A stretch of 64,000 nucleotides of DNA, taken from contig NC_057803.1 of the NCBI RefSeq assembly GCF_018294505.1, positions 684,697,881 through 684,761,880 on the forward strand, read 5' to 3'. The notes under the pieces are model-generated. The model worked only from the letters and a program-made list of their open reading frames with translations, ran no database searches and was not told where the DNA came from. Shown in pieces: positions 10,360 through 21,929 of the stretch; position 1 is the stretch's first letter, and each line of letters starts with the position of its first letter. A program made the translations under genes and the position numbers. The DNA is from Triticum aestivum (lineage: Eukaryota; Streptophyta; Magnoliopsida; Poales; Poaceae).

Positions 10360-13300
10360 TCAGTCTGAATCGTAATTCCCCATGGTGTCATCTTCTTCTT
10401 TGTCCTCAACGTCCTCGAACGTTGGCTTCTTCTTGATCAACTCTTGTATGTCCACAGCACGATAGACAATCTTTTTGCTGGCGTCATTGACGTGATGGTT
10501 CTCAAAGATATTAGGAACATCTGTGTTATCTTGTACATTAAGAGCAGTGTAAGCATCTTCTTGTTGTGCAACTTCATTAAACGAATTCCTCTGCTCAAAC
10601 CTTTGCAATACTCTCTAGTCATCGCTACGTGCAAATGTGTCTTCCAAGAAAAATATATGTGTTGCTTGATTTGCCAAAATAAAAGGCTCGTTGGTCTGGT
10701 ACGCCGCCTTGACATTGATGGATTTGAAATAATCATCAGCTCTGGGTTTTGCGATCCTGGAAAACAGGTTATACCAACGACAGCACAACAGAACCACACA
10801 CCAATGATCCTTGAAACTGGAGATATACTGCAACTGAATAATGTCTGTTATGTTAGCATAAATTTCAGTTGTCTCTTTGTCATACGTATCCGTGCTCATG
10901 ATGGCATTGTTTTGTGTCTTCCTGCCTTCGTCTCATGCAAGGGTGTTGTAGCGCACATCTCCAACAACGCAAGATTCATAATGTCTTACCCGAGTATCAG
11001 GACCCATTGCTAGTGAGTAAAGGGCATCATCAATTGCCTGCCCATCCTCCCGCATCTTCTTAACCTATGGTTAGAAAATAGACAAGCTGATCATCTTATG
11101 TACTCAATATATTAAAAAACTGACAGTGCACTTCAAAAGCTTACATGGTTCTTGAACCATTTCGCAAATCCTACCATAACCAGTTTGTCAATGTTTCTTG
11201 GATTTTGCGGCAGTAACTCCTCTTTGTAGATGTTGCACAACATAGTGATCGCGTCAAACATCTAAATATATAAGAATGTGCTGCAAGTTTAGTAGATTAT
11301 GATGTATAAGCTGTAGTACTGCACTTACTTGATATAAGGTAGTATCTCAGGACAGTTATTCAACACATATCAAACCATTTTGTCCAAATCTTTAGGTTTG
11401 TCCTCTTGTCGACTCTTCCCTGTAACTCGAACAGAATAATCAAAAACATTGAGCCCGAGATTGTCTTCACCCACCTCTTTGCTAAGCTGATCAGTTGTTT
11501 CAATGTATTTTGAGCAGAATGTCAACGCTTCTTTAGCAATGTAGGCCTCTGTAATGGAACCCTCGGGTCTAGCTCTGTTCCTAACATAGCCCTTGAAAGT
11601 GCCTAGCCACCTTTTAATAGGGTACATCCAGCCATACTGTGCTGGACCTCTAAGTAGTGCCTCATCAGGTACATGAACAGCCAAATGCACCATCATATCA
11701 AAGAAGGCTGGAGGATATATCTTCTCAAGGTCGCATAGGATAGTTGGTATCTTGTCTCTAAGACACTCCAAAGCATCTATCCTGATATTCCTACTACAGA
11801 GTTCCCTGAAGAATTGTCCCAACTCTGCAACTGCTCTGTATAAGTCAGGGCGGCCCACTCCTCTAAGGATAACAGGAAAAACCCTTTGAAGTAGGACGTG
11901 GCAGTCATGAGTTTTCAACCCTTGTACCTTGTTTCCATCTGCACTGACTCCTTTCAGGGAAGCAAATCCATGTGGGAATCTCACATGTGACAGGACCTTG
12001 CAGAATTCTTTTCTTTTTACCTTGTCCAAGACGTACACAGCTGGTGCCATATCCCGTGGTTTACCTTCATCCTGCACCTGCAAATCCTTTCTGATACCCA
12101 GGTGTGTCAAATCAATCCTAGATTTTAAGGTATCTTTCGTCTTGCCTTCAATATTAAGAAGTGTGCCGATAATGTTGTCACATATATTTTTCTCGATGTG
12201 CATCACCTCAAGATTATGCCTTAGATCCAAATCTTTCCAATACTCCAAGTCCCACAAAGTGGACCTGCGGGTAAACAATAATCTCTCTTCTACCCTACCA
12301 CGCTTCCTTTTCCCGCTACCATTACCAGGATGGTTTCCTGGTGTAATATGCCTGACCTTCTCTAATTCCACTTGCAACTCATCGGTGGTGAGCCTCTTTG
12401 GCGCATCACGGTTTTCATGCTTTGCATTGAACACATGTCTTCGGTATTTTCTAGGATGTGGCTTGTCCTTGGCAAGGAAACGGCGGTGTCCAATGTAACA
12501 GATCTTGCTAAGTATTACGTATGACAGTGGATTCCTGTCACAGCGAACACATGCATTGTAACCATGTGTTGTTCGCCCTGACATAGTGCCCAAAGCCGGA
12601 TAATCATGGATGCACCAAATTATAATAGCACGCAGAAAGAAATCAGCTGGTGGGCTGCTATATAGGTCTCGAGTGAGAACACACTTCCATAGTTGTTGAA
12701 GTTCCTCCACAAGAGGCTCCATGAACAAATCAAAATCCTTTCCAGGACTTTTTGGACGTGGGATGAGCAAGGCCATCATGTAGTTTGATTCTTTGGTGCA
12801 GACATTTGGAGGCATGTTGTAAGGGATAACAAGCACTGGCCACATGCTATATGTGGCGCTCTGGTGGCCAAATGGGTTAAATCCATCTGAAGCTAAGCCA
12901 AGTCTAATGTTTCTCGGGTCAGCAGCAAACTCTTTGTGTTTATCATTGAAGCTTTTCCACTCACTACCATGAGATGGATGGCTCATTATATTATGATCTC
13001 TGTACTCCTGGTTCCTAGAATGCCACAGTACATCCTCTCTTGTTTCAGCATCATGAAACAACCTCTGCAATCTTGGTGTAATTGGAAAATGTCTCAAAAC
13101 ATTATGAGGAATCCTCTTCACAGCATCGCCATCTTTCCATCTTGATGATTTTCATTTCGGGCATTCACTTAAGTTGGCATAATCCTTCTGGAACAGAACA
13201 CAATTATTCTTACAAACATGGATCATATCATATCCAATTCCAACTGCACGAAGGAAATTCTTCATTTTACTGTAGGTGTGTGGCAGCTCAGACGCATCTG

Positions 13301-13871
13301 GGAAAGATTCGCGGAAAGCAGCCAACATCACATCAAATGATTTGTTGGTCATCCGCTCAGATGTCTTCACCTGAAGAAAGGTGACAATAGCCGAGAATAC
13401 TGACAGCTTATTTCCTGGGATGACAGCAACGTTGCATTGTTCCAACATGCGGGCCCACCATTTTTCTTCTGCAGGTGAAAGTTCACGGAATGCACGAGCA
13501 TTTCGTAGCATTGTTTCAATGTTGGTCAAACTCACTGGCTCCGCTACCACCACCTCCTCCTCCTCTTCCACCTGAGCATCAGGCAGATCAAGATGGTGAT
13601 CTGCTGCTTCCATGTAGTCAATAACATTGACGTTCACAGCTTCACCATGATGAACCCACCTAGTATATGTGACCGACATCCCATACAAGTGTAGATGATT
13701 TTGCATAGTTGACTGGGGTCTTGTAACTGAATTCATACAACTGCTACACGGGCAAAGCACATCTGATTTCGGACCATCGTACTCAGCTCTGATAAAGTTC
13801 ATAAAGTTTTCAACCCCCTTGACATATGCAGCGGAGAATCTTCGAGCAGAAGTTATCCAAGTCATGTCCAT
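10360..13871 (-). pseudogene. CACTA (En/Spm) transposase, TNP2 type, with four in-frame stops
   Basis: Reading leftward from ATG at 13871, residues 1-239 carry a transposase-associated N-terminus with the CPCSSC cluster. After a TGA (13152-13154) the same frame runs 583 residues through the tnp2 core (YNACVRCD and HNLEVMHIEKNICDN are typical) and a DUF4218-like region. A second TGA (11370-11372) stands where the family has Trp. Two GT...AG introns are likely: donor after about 11337 to acceptor at 11262, and donor after 11145 to acceptor at 11065. The last exon, from 11064, holds a DUF4216-like region with a third stop TGA (10933-10935) and a fourth TAG (10615-10617), ending at 10360. Family proteins cut CACTA terminal repeats in the nucleus. 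With four stops and no frameshift in the long exons, decay looks recent to moderate. I did not find the element's CACTA termini. Confidence 0.9.
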
Positions 13872-15256
13872 CTGTTAGACATACAAATTAGTTCTTCTAC
13901 TAGATATTACAGGAAAAACATATATGCTTTTTTATGAAGTCCAGAAAAAAATACCTAGGTCGATGTCTAAAGCTATGGCAAGATATTTGGATGAGCAGAT
14001 CTAAGTAACAAAATATATGTAAAGCTAATTCAGCAAACAGATTTGAGTGCCAAATTATGGCAGGCTGTTTCAGTAGTCAATGAGGCCGAGCACACAGCCA
14101 TCAAACTATCGAAGGCCATCGCAGCAACAAAGATCGAGTATAAAACGGTGTAGAGCTATTTCAGCTAACAGATTGGCTACTTGACCATGGCAATCTACGT
14201 CACAATAAATATATGGCAGGATATTTTAGCAACTAATCGGCCTTGGCATGCCATCTCAGCTAAGCAGATTGAGTGCAGAACAGGCAAGGAAGCTTCTTAA
14301 GCAGAGCATATTGACAGTATACTACTTCGACAAACAGTGAGATTAACAGCATCTATCAGCTAACATTCAGCGCTATAGCGACATGAACGGGGCCTCAGTC
14401 TAGAATGCGCGTACCATGGGAGAAGCTGACCATCGTGCATCTCCACACGAATGTCGTCGGCGGTGGCGGCGCTGACTGCCATGCGCCTCCACAAGAATAT
14501 AGCCAGAGGTGGTGGCGCGGCTAGAGGACGGCAGTCTATGAGAGCGTAATGTGGGAGCGAGAGGATCGCCGAACCGCGGCGCCGACGTATCGGCGCAGCG
14601 GGGAGGGCGGCTTTGGCGGAGCGAATGGAGTGGAGGGGGACAGGGGGGAGGGGGGTTTGGGGAATATTATTGGCTAGTTGGCCGAAGGGCGGTTGAATCG
14701 GATTTGGGGGGAATTTTTGGGTGTGGGGGGGAGGATTTTCGCGCGGTGGGCGGGGGGAGTTTGGCGCATGGTCAGTTTCTCCAAGTGCAGTCCCACGTGT
14801 CAGTGAAGAGGCAAGCTGAAGCGCGTTCCGTTTGCGTGAGCCGTGTGCAGGACCGAACGTGTGTGGGGTGCAATGCGACCGCGACAGGAGTGCTATGAGT
14901 GTACCGCATTTTTTTCCTTTTAAACTAGGTGCTTCGCCCCCTCAAAAAAATGTTGCTTCACGCGATCCATCGATACTACTACTAGTAATCCGGTAATCCC
15001 AACTAAAACGGCGCAGCCGGGTCTTTTCCCACGCGATATGCTGGGAGGTTGGCTTAGTTGGGTTTTTTAGGACGAGTAATGCTACACCTACGTAATCCCA
15101 ATTACGTAATTAACGTAATGTGAAACGTGTGAGCTGTTGATTGTAGATTGGGGGGAGGGAGGGGCCCACCACCATGAAAATCAGGGGAGGAGAGAGAGAG
15201 GCAATTTACGTTAACCCTTTCGTAGGTTCCCGTAGATGTAGAAAGATGTGTCCGAT
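13872..15256. other. No gene; upstream region of transposase and GC-rich block
   Basis: Short AT-rich motifs with CAGATTGAGTGC and TTCAGC recur at 13990-14360. A GC-rich, G-run-rich block follows at 14500-14760. No protein domain or CACTA end was recognised. Confidence 0.5.
14764..14905 (+). repeat. Dispersed repeat with CCCACGTGTCAG and TGCGACCGCGA, copy 1 of 4
   Basis: This stretch has GTCCCACGTGTCAGTG, GAAGCGCGTTCC and TGCGACCGCGACAGGAGTG in that order. Related stretches in the same orientation lie at about 18000-18140 (GAAGCGCGTTCC, GCGAACGCGACAAGAG), 19495-19690 and 20945-21120. Copies 1, 3 and 4 are followed within about 50-400 bases by ATCGATAC sequence (14966, 19836, 21398). The copies are diverged and carry no gene of their own. 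Confidence 0.5.
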
Positions 15257-15416
15257 CCTGCAATATAGGTCGTCCGATCTATATCTAACGGATAGGAAGG
15301 AAACTATGACAATTTACCCGCACTCCTCTCCACATTTGCAGATAAGGCTTTCCCTTGTTCATCCTTTTCTCCCACAAGATCTTGATCTTCCGTGCAACGC
15401 ACGGGCATCTTGCTAG
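15257..15416 (+). mobile_element. Helitron-like 3' end
   Basis: The hairpin CCGTGC-AAC-GCACGG (15390-15404) is followed after eight bases by CTAG (15413-15416) and then T. That is the layout of a Helitron 3' terminus (hairpin, short spacer, CTRR, target T). The preceding 150 bases match, on the opposite strand, the sequence next to a second such end at 22309. The 5' end and a helicase gene are not seen, so it would be a non-autonomous copy. Confidence 0.55.
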
Positions 15417-16335
15417 TACTCCTACAATATGTATATTATTGTCAAAGTTCATATACACCGGCCGAGATTAATGCAAACACGGCAGATTTTCATTACATTT
15501 CGAACTTTTATAGGATAAAAAAATAAAAAGAAACCAGACCCTAAACCTATTCTACGGCGGCGACCGACGTCCTCCATCTGTGATCTCCATGTACGGGGTG
15601 GGGTTCAAGACCCGTGAAGTGAAGGTGCGGTCTCCGGCGAGGAAAATTAGAACACGGGAGACGGACCGGTCAGTTGGCACACCATGCCCTGCCGCCTCCC
15701 ATGCCCTACTCATCCTCGGAGGAGTCCCCGACCTCGGTGGTGTCAGAAGTTGGACGGCGGCAAGTAGGACGCGTGGCTGACGGTGCTCCCGTCGTCGGCC
15801 ACCAGCGTGGCCACTGCTTGTGCGGCGACTTGAGCGAGGGCGGCGACCTCGAGCTCCATCCCCGAAGACAAGCTCTCCCGCAGAGCGTTCACGCTTGCGG
15901 TCATGGAGGATGTGGTTCCAGGTAGGAGGACGATGCGCTATGGTGTGGAGGTTAGCTGGGCGTTGCCGCTTTAAGTAGTGCATTCTGGTGAGGCCAAGCG
16001 TCCGGGTGCGTCATTAAGTCACCGGAGTTGGTTCCGCGGGCACCGAGCCTCTTAATGACGACATACGAACGGACGGCATGAATGCGGGCAGCTGGCGCCG
16101 GCTGGGAACGCACCGCGCGACGGCACACGGGACGAGGTTTTTGGTGTGCCAGGGTAGTCAGCTGCGGTCGTGGCAACGTTGGAGATGCCCTTTGCTCACA
16201 TGCAATCCCCGCATGTCATTGGAAAAGCAAGACGACCCGGCATGGTCTCAGGTCCAGAGGATGCAGTTGGCCGCGCTACACCACTCCGTGGACGCGGTGC
16301 GGCGCCCCGTGCATCCTCGACGAGCCAGGTGTTGG
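15417..16335. other. GC-rich stretch without a supported gene
   Basis: Open frames exist on both strands in 15550-15990 and 16080-16330, but they are typical of GC-rich DNA and show no recognisable domain. I see no promoter or splice structure I would defend. Confidence 0.4.
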
Positions 16336-16703
16336 GGTGTGTTTGGATTGTGGCCAAAGTGCACCTTGCCAAAATTTTGGTCATGACCAAAAGATTGGTC
16401 TTTGTTTGGATGGTTGCCATTTTTTGGCATGCCAATGAACTCTAGACAACTCTAGTTCATTTTTCTTGCCAATGTCGGCCAAATCATGGGCAACCAATAC
16501 CTCAACCAAAATTTTGGTCATGACCCGAAGATTGGTCTTTGTTTGGATGGTTGCCATTTCTTTGGCATGCCAATGAACTCTAGCCAACTCAAGTTCATTT
16601 TTCTTGCCAATGTCGGCCAAATCATGGGCAACCAATACCTCAACCAAAATTTTGGCTACCCAATGCTTTGATGGGGCAACCTTGGGTACAAACCAAACAT
16701 ACC
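16336..16703. mobile_element. MITE-like element with internal 137-bp duplication
   Basis: The segment starts GGTGTGTTTGG and ends CCAAACATACC, imperfect inverted ends of 11 bases. It is flanked by the direct repeat GTTGG (16331-16335 and 16704-16708). Inside, a unit of 137-138 bases marked by AAAATTTTGG (16371, 16508 and 16646) is present twice in tandem. No coding capacity is seen. A 5-bp flank is unusual for common plant MITE groups, so the superfamily is open. Confidence 0.5.
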
Positions 16704-17360
16704 GTTGGTCGTGCCACAGCACTAACGCCACCCTCGGCAAACTGAAACCGACCGTGTCTAGCGACAATATGAGTCTGTCGCTCACCGCGATCGCCGTGTC
16801 CAGAGGCGGTGCTAGAGCTGCGCCCCGTTGTTGGCCCCAACGACCCACATGAACGGTTGTCGGTGGCGAGGAGGTCGTGGGCCAGATCCTCCATTGGACT
16901 AGTTTGCGCTACATCGTCCCGACGGGTGTGCCCCACATGTCTATTTCCCTGTTTTCCCAGCCATATTCTAGCGTCAGCGCTCCGCGTTGCGCATTAGGCC
17001 TTTCACTATGTAGGCCAAGCGAGACAACTTATTGTTTATTTGACCCATTCAAGTATAATCATGTGGCGTTTGCTTATTTCTCATTCCTCTCCAACCCTCT
17101 TCTCCATCGATCATGTCGCCCTCCAGTTGAGTCCATCCTCTCGCATGCCTCATTTGAACATTCTGCCGAGTATCATTCGCATGTACCCACCCTAGTCCTC
17201 TTTCAATAGATCTCCGGACCCCGAGATGAAATCGAGAGGGAACGAGTGGGGGCACGTGATACCTAAGGCGGATTCAAAATTTTGAACCGGTGATCATAGC
17301 ATTTGCAAATCATATATAAAGGGTATTCAATGTTTGTTTCGTTTTTGAACGTACAATATA

Positions 17361-17606
17361 CTCCCTCCTATCCTTTCTAGTTTACATATAAGTTTTATGT
17401 GTAGTCAAAGTATATCTACTTTGATCAAAAAGGTATCAACATTCAACAATGCCCAATCAATATTGTTAGATTGGTACGTACTCCTAGATTTGTACTCGAG
17501 ATGGTTTCCAATTTGACTATTGACAAGATTAATAGTACATGAGATGTATAATGTGAAAATTATATCATTGGAAACTCCTTTCACATACGAATTTGACCAT
17601 ATGCTT
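17361..17606. mobile_element. Possible mariner/Stowaway-type fragment, one end only
   Basis: The sequence begins CTCCCTCCTATCC after TA, resembling a Stowaway end, followed by AT-rich sequence with TTTGATCAAA. No matching inverted end is found downstream, so it is probably truncated. Confidence 0.3.
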
Positions 17607-17766
17607 TGTGTAAGTTGCATGTCATATATTATTACTCTAACATTTGGTCAAAGTTAGCCTCGAAAAATGCATTAGACCCTGTATGCTTTGTGTAAGTTGC
17701 ATGTCATATATTATTACTCTAACATTTGTGTAAGTTGCATGTCATATATTATTACTCTAACATTTG
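17607..17766. repeat. Triplicated 39-bp unit
   Basis: The unit TGTGTAAGTTGCATGTCATA...CTAACATTTG occurs at about 17607, 17690 and 17729. The last two are directly adjacent. The copies are almost identical, pointing to recent local duplication. Confidence 0.85.
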
Positions 17767-17788
17767 GTCAAAGTAGTATAGTGGAAGT

Positions 17789-17908
17789 GGATCCTCTGAC
17801 GTAGGTATCCCTGCCTTACCCTCCCTTTCGGTCACTTACTGGCGGACTCCATGCTTGCTAGGCCCCGCATGTTAGTTACTCAATGGGTTCAGCCACGTCA
17901 GGGGATCC
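17789..17908. mobile_element. Short MITE-like element, 14-bp inverted ends
   Basis: GGATCCTCTGACGT (17789-17802) and ACGTCAGGGGATCC (17895-17908) are inverted repeats with one mismatch. The octamer GTAGTATA lies on both sides (17773-17780 and 17916-17923), 7-8 bases outside the arms, and could be an 8-bp target duplication if the outer ends have decayed. Confidence 0.45.
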
Positions 17909-17922
17909 TCATCTGTAGTATA

Positions 17923-17962
17923 CTCCCTTTGTTTTTATTTACTCCGCATAAAACAGAGGGAG
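17923..17962. mobile_element. 40-bp Stowaway-like deletion derivative
   Basis: CTCCCTTTGTTTT and AAAACAGAGGGAG are inverted ends separated by only 14 bases, as if the middle of a Stowaway-type MITE was lost. TA flanks the left end; the right flank is TG. Confidence 0.4.
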
Positions 17963-18300
17963 TGGTGGTATAATAAATGACGCGGGCGGGGGAGGGGGAG
18001 GGACGTCTGTTTGCTCTCAACTGCGGTCCCACAAGCGAGCAAAAACGCAAGACGAAGCGCGTTCCATTCGGTGAGCGACGTGGAGGGTCCAGCGTGCCGG
18101 GCTGCAATGCGAACGCGACAAGAGCGATGTACAGTCAAAACTGATTGACCGGTCGTCACCAGAACCACTATTCACACCAGAACCTTCGCTGCTCGGCCTA
18201 CGCCGGCCACTGCCCTAAAACCACACCAAATCTCCAGCCCATTCCCCCACCTTTCGATCCCCTAGCCCGCATCAAGCGTCCCCTAGTTCGCCGGAAAGCC

Positions 18301-19125
18301 ATGGTGCGCTGCAAGATCACTTACTACAAGATGCTGACGCCGGAGCGCCGCGCAGAAATCGTGGCGGCGGTCGGCGCCACAGACCTCCGTTCCCAAGCTC
18401 GCTTTGTGGTGGGCCAATCCCCGAGTTCTCTGGAGCCAAGCTACGAGGAGGAGGAAGCCAATCCAATGTTCATGGTGGAGGTCACAGCGCAGAAGGCCCC
18501 CGATGGGTATGAGACGATGGACGTCGACTTCGTGCCGGCGTCCGAGTCCCCCATGGTGCAGGCGGACCAGCGGTTCAACATGGCGATACTAAAGGAGGAC
18601 CGGGAGGCAGAGGCTCAACTCGACGCGGAGCGCGCGCATGCCGCTGCCATCGAGGCTCTCCTGTAGGCGGAACCGGATGTCGTGGATGTGAATCGGGCGG
18701 CGGAGGCTCAACTTGAGGCGGAGCGCGCGGATGCCGCTGCCATCAAGGCCCTCCTGCAGGCGGAACCGGGCGTCCTGGACTTGAACCGGGCGGCAGAGGC
18801 TCGACTCGACGCAGAGCGCGTGGATGCCGCTCTCATCAACGCCCTCCTGCAGGCGGAACTGGACGTCTTGGACTTGAACCGGGCAGCGGAGGCTCGACTC
18901 GACGCGGAGCGCGCGGATGCCGCTGCCATCGAGGCCCTCCTGCAGGCGGAACCGGATGTCCTCGACTTGAACTAGGCTGTGCTCTCGTCCGTGCAGAGCG
19001 CCCGCACGCTCCACTTGAACGAGTAGCTGGAGGCCGGGGACAACCATGGTGTGGAGTCACACGTCGGCAGCGACGGCTGGTTCGCGCCGGCAGCCAAAGA
19101 CGAGGAGGTCGTCTCTTTCCGCTAG
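18301..19125 (+). pseudogene. Degenerate gene with four 31-residue helical repeats
   Basis: An ATG at 18301 in good context (GCCATGG) opens a frame starting MVRCKITYYKMLTPERRAEI. An acidic middle follows, then four tandem 93-base units in frame at 18601, 18694, 18787 and 18880. Each unit encodes a pattern RAAEARLDAERADAAAIEAL followed by LQAEPDVLDLN, predicted amphipathic helix or coiled coil. The frame is cut by TAG at 18664-18666, where the sister units have CAG (Gln). It is cut again by TAG at 18973-18975 and 19024-19026, and ends with TAG at 19123-19125. I do not recognise the family and assign no function. The lack of frameshifts over 825 bases argues for a gene lost by point mutation. 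Sequence of the dispersed repeat (18000-18140) lies just upstream. Confidence 0.6.
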
Positions 19126-19186
19126 CAGTGATAGTTTTTCTTTATGTTGTTGTTTTTATGGATCTTTTGCTGTGTAAAAACATATA

Positions 19187-19308
19187 CTCCCTCCGTCCGG
19201 AAATACTTGTCATCAAAATAAATAAAAGGGGATGTATCTAGATGTATTTAGTTCTAGATACATCCCTTTTTCTCCATTTTGATGACAAGTATTTTCGGAC
19301 GGAGGGAG
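19187..19308. mobile_element. Stowaway MITE, 122 bp, complete
   Basis: It starts CTCCCTCCGTCCGGAAATAC and ends with its inverse (GTATTTTCGGACGGAGGGAG). It has the central TAGATGTATTTAGTTCTAGA part typical of Triticeae Stowaway elements, and a TA dinucleotide on both sides (19185-19186 and 19309-19310). It is a non-autonomous element moved by Tc1/mariner transposase. Confidence 0.95.
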
Positions 19309-19581
19309 TATTTGTTATGCAAGTCGCCTGACTTGGGTCAGTCTACCATTTCAGGCGGTTGGATGAATATCCTACGTCTCCTAACCCTTCTTTCCTTCTT
19401 CCTCACCTCTTCTTCTTCCCCAACAAACCACCGCACGGGCCGTACGGATACTCCCCAACATGCGGTTGGATAAACATACTCTATGAACGAAAATTATGTG
19501 TCAGCGATAGGATGGCTGAGTTTGGTGTGTTCACATGCGACAGCATGTGTCAGTGAGGGTGCGTTACCTTGGTTGGGTTTG

Positions 19582-19661
19582 CGGCATGCAGGAGCGACCG
19601 TGTGAGGGTGCGGTGCGACCACGGCATACAGGAGCGACCGTGTGAGGGTGCGGTGCGACCG
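19582..19661. repeat. 40-bp tandem duplication
   Basis: The unit CGGCATGCAGGAGCGACCGT...GGTGCGACCA is repeated once immediately (19582-19621, 19622-19661) with two or three differences. It lies within a copy of the dispersed GCGACCGCGA repeat. Confidence 0.85.
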
Positions 19662-19699
19662 CGATAGCCGTGCGCAAGTGTACCTCCTTCTCATTTTGA

Positions 19700-21929
19700 A
19701 AACTTTAGGCAAGCTTGGAAAAAATGTGTGGCGAAGTTTGGCAATGCAAGGCCTAGACCCAAACAGGATAAGTACGTAAGTACTAGGAGTACTAGTGTTA
19801 AAAAACAAAGGTTGGGTTTTCCTTCACGGGATTTAATCGATACAAATCCTCGTTTCACGTGTCAATTAATGCATATTTTTTCTCCAAAGACCAAAGAGCT
19901 AACCATCTCACTCCTCATCGCTTGATTAATGCAGCGCCATGCAAAACCAACCTTCTCACTTCCGCATGCATGCAGGGAATATTAATGTCCTTGGTTGCTA
20001 ACCCCATCAATTTTGCCTCGATTAGTGTTAGTGGCCCTTTGCAAATTGTAATTTTGATATACTGGCCTTGTGTACAAAAAAATGGAGGTAGTAACTATAT
20101 TTGACTTCCTTCCCCATTGTAGTGACGTCGACGATATTTTTTTTGGTGGTTTGGCGAAGTGCGTTCGACGGAGAACACCATTGAGGGAGACCACGGTAAG
20201 TCGTTCGCAAGTGCCGCCTGCAAGCCGAGACAACCGCCTTATTTTCATCCAGGAAGTCCTTTACTAGTACTACTATAACTAATGTGGTGAGATGGCTTCT
20301 TGAAGAGGACGATGGAGAAGCGGAGTCAGCGAAGAGTGAAATGATGGTTGCTTCATCCGTGCTTTTGTGATTTGACGCCTCACTGCTTTGTGATTTGTGA
20401 TAGAAGGGATAGGGGAGTAGACTCTGTGCTCTATACTATACTACATGCGTCCAAGCATGGGAGAAAGAGGAGAGACGTTGCATTTTTCTATTCCTTCAAT
20501 GAATCAATCAGGGAGCTTTGGTTCCCTCTTTTTGGCTTTGGCAACGCCATCCACAATGGTTCCCACGATGCCAAAAGCTATTTTCACATTTGGCTACACA
20601 TTGTGGATGCCCTTAACCGTACCACTTGGTTTTGCTCTTGTGTGCTATCAATACAAATCTCAATTATATTGATCTAAAAAATTATAGAATCGAGATTAGT
20701 AAAAAGGAGGTGATTTTGCCGCGCGGATGGCGGGGGAGGTTTCTTATTTGAGCAATGCTACATCCACATAATGGTTTACATAAAGTTACGAACTGATGTG
20801 ATGTGGGACTATTTGATTGGATTAAAGGAGAGGATTAGGCCCACCCCACCTGGAAATCAGGGGGCATATATAGATTAGATGGAAAGTATACATAGCAGCT
20901 ACGTAGCCCTTTGTAAGTCTAGGATTAGGCTTCTTATTTTCGGAGGACATTGTCCTGGCGGTTTGCTAACATGCGGTCCCACGTGTCAGTGCTTTACCAA
21001 GCCGATCCGCGTCCCACATGAGGCAGAACAATGGCAGAAGCAACACGTGGTTAAGTTGAAGAAGATGAGGGAGAAGCGGATTCAGCAACGAGTGAAATGA
21101 TGGTTGCTTCGTCCCTCCAACTTAACTGCAGGAAAGGTGCAGCTTTGTGATTTGACACCTCATTGCTCATTACTACGCCGGCGCCATGATTGGGGTGCTT
21201 CACCTCGGCTGCTCTGCACTATATTCCGGTATGGCACGTGGACCCGGTAGCTTGATGTCCCACATGTCAGCGAAAGGGACTAGAAGATTTATGAAAGCGA
21301 GCGCTCCACTCTTACGACGGAGGAGTAGACGACACGACGGCCCAGTGAACTGTCACTTGTACTGTATAGTACTATAGTTTTGCTGTTTCGCACAATCCAT
21401 CGATACAAACCCGATTAAACAGGAAAGGGCGGGATTTTTCCCGCGTGGTAGATGATACTGGCCATACATTTCAAAGGCAATTTTAATGTATGCAAACTGA
21501 ATAATTATAAGTAACAATATGATATCTAGTAAAACTAAAAACACATATGATTTATTATGTTAGAGTGTAGTAGTAGTGTTGTATTGCATAGTTGTTAGAT
21601 GTAACATGCGAGAACGTGTAGAGATGTAGTTTTGGAGGGCCTACAGAGAGAAAAGCGTAATACGGTCACCGAACTTCAGAATAAGCTGATTACGGTTACT
21701 ATATACGTTTTGTGGTGATTATACGGTCACTTGCTCACAGCTCAGCATCGGATTGCACTCTGTTGACCGGCCAAATAGTCTGCGTGGCGCCATGTTGACT
21801 AGTTAAATTGACCACGTTCGTTGTGGGTCCCACTTGTCAGTTCGCATAGGCAAAAGGTCAGATAAACACAAATTTACGCAGGCGCGACAAGGCTCCAACC
21901 CGTGCGCGGGAATCACCTGGTTGTCTATG
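19700..21929. other. No supported gene
   Basis: AT-rich and mixed sequence with a fourth copy of the dispersed repeat (20945-21120). The block near 20751-20880 (AATGCTACATCCACATAA, AGGCCCACC) resembles 15076-15180 and may be another piece of the same Helitron-like family. Frames at 20348-20680 and 20879-21100 are short and show no domain. Confidence 0.4.

Noticed and set aside
9251..13871. GRF gene and TNP2 transposase as parts of one transposon operon-like unit
   Set aside because: They are on opposite strands and converge, and no CACTA ends enclosing both were found. Proximity alone does not support it.
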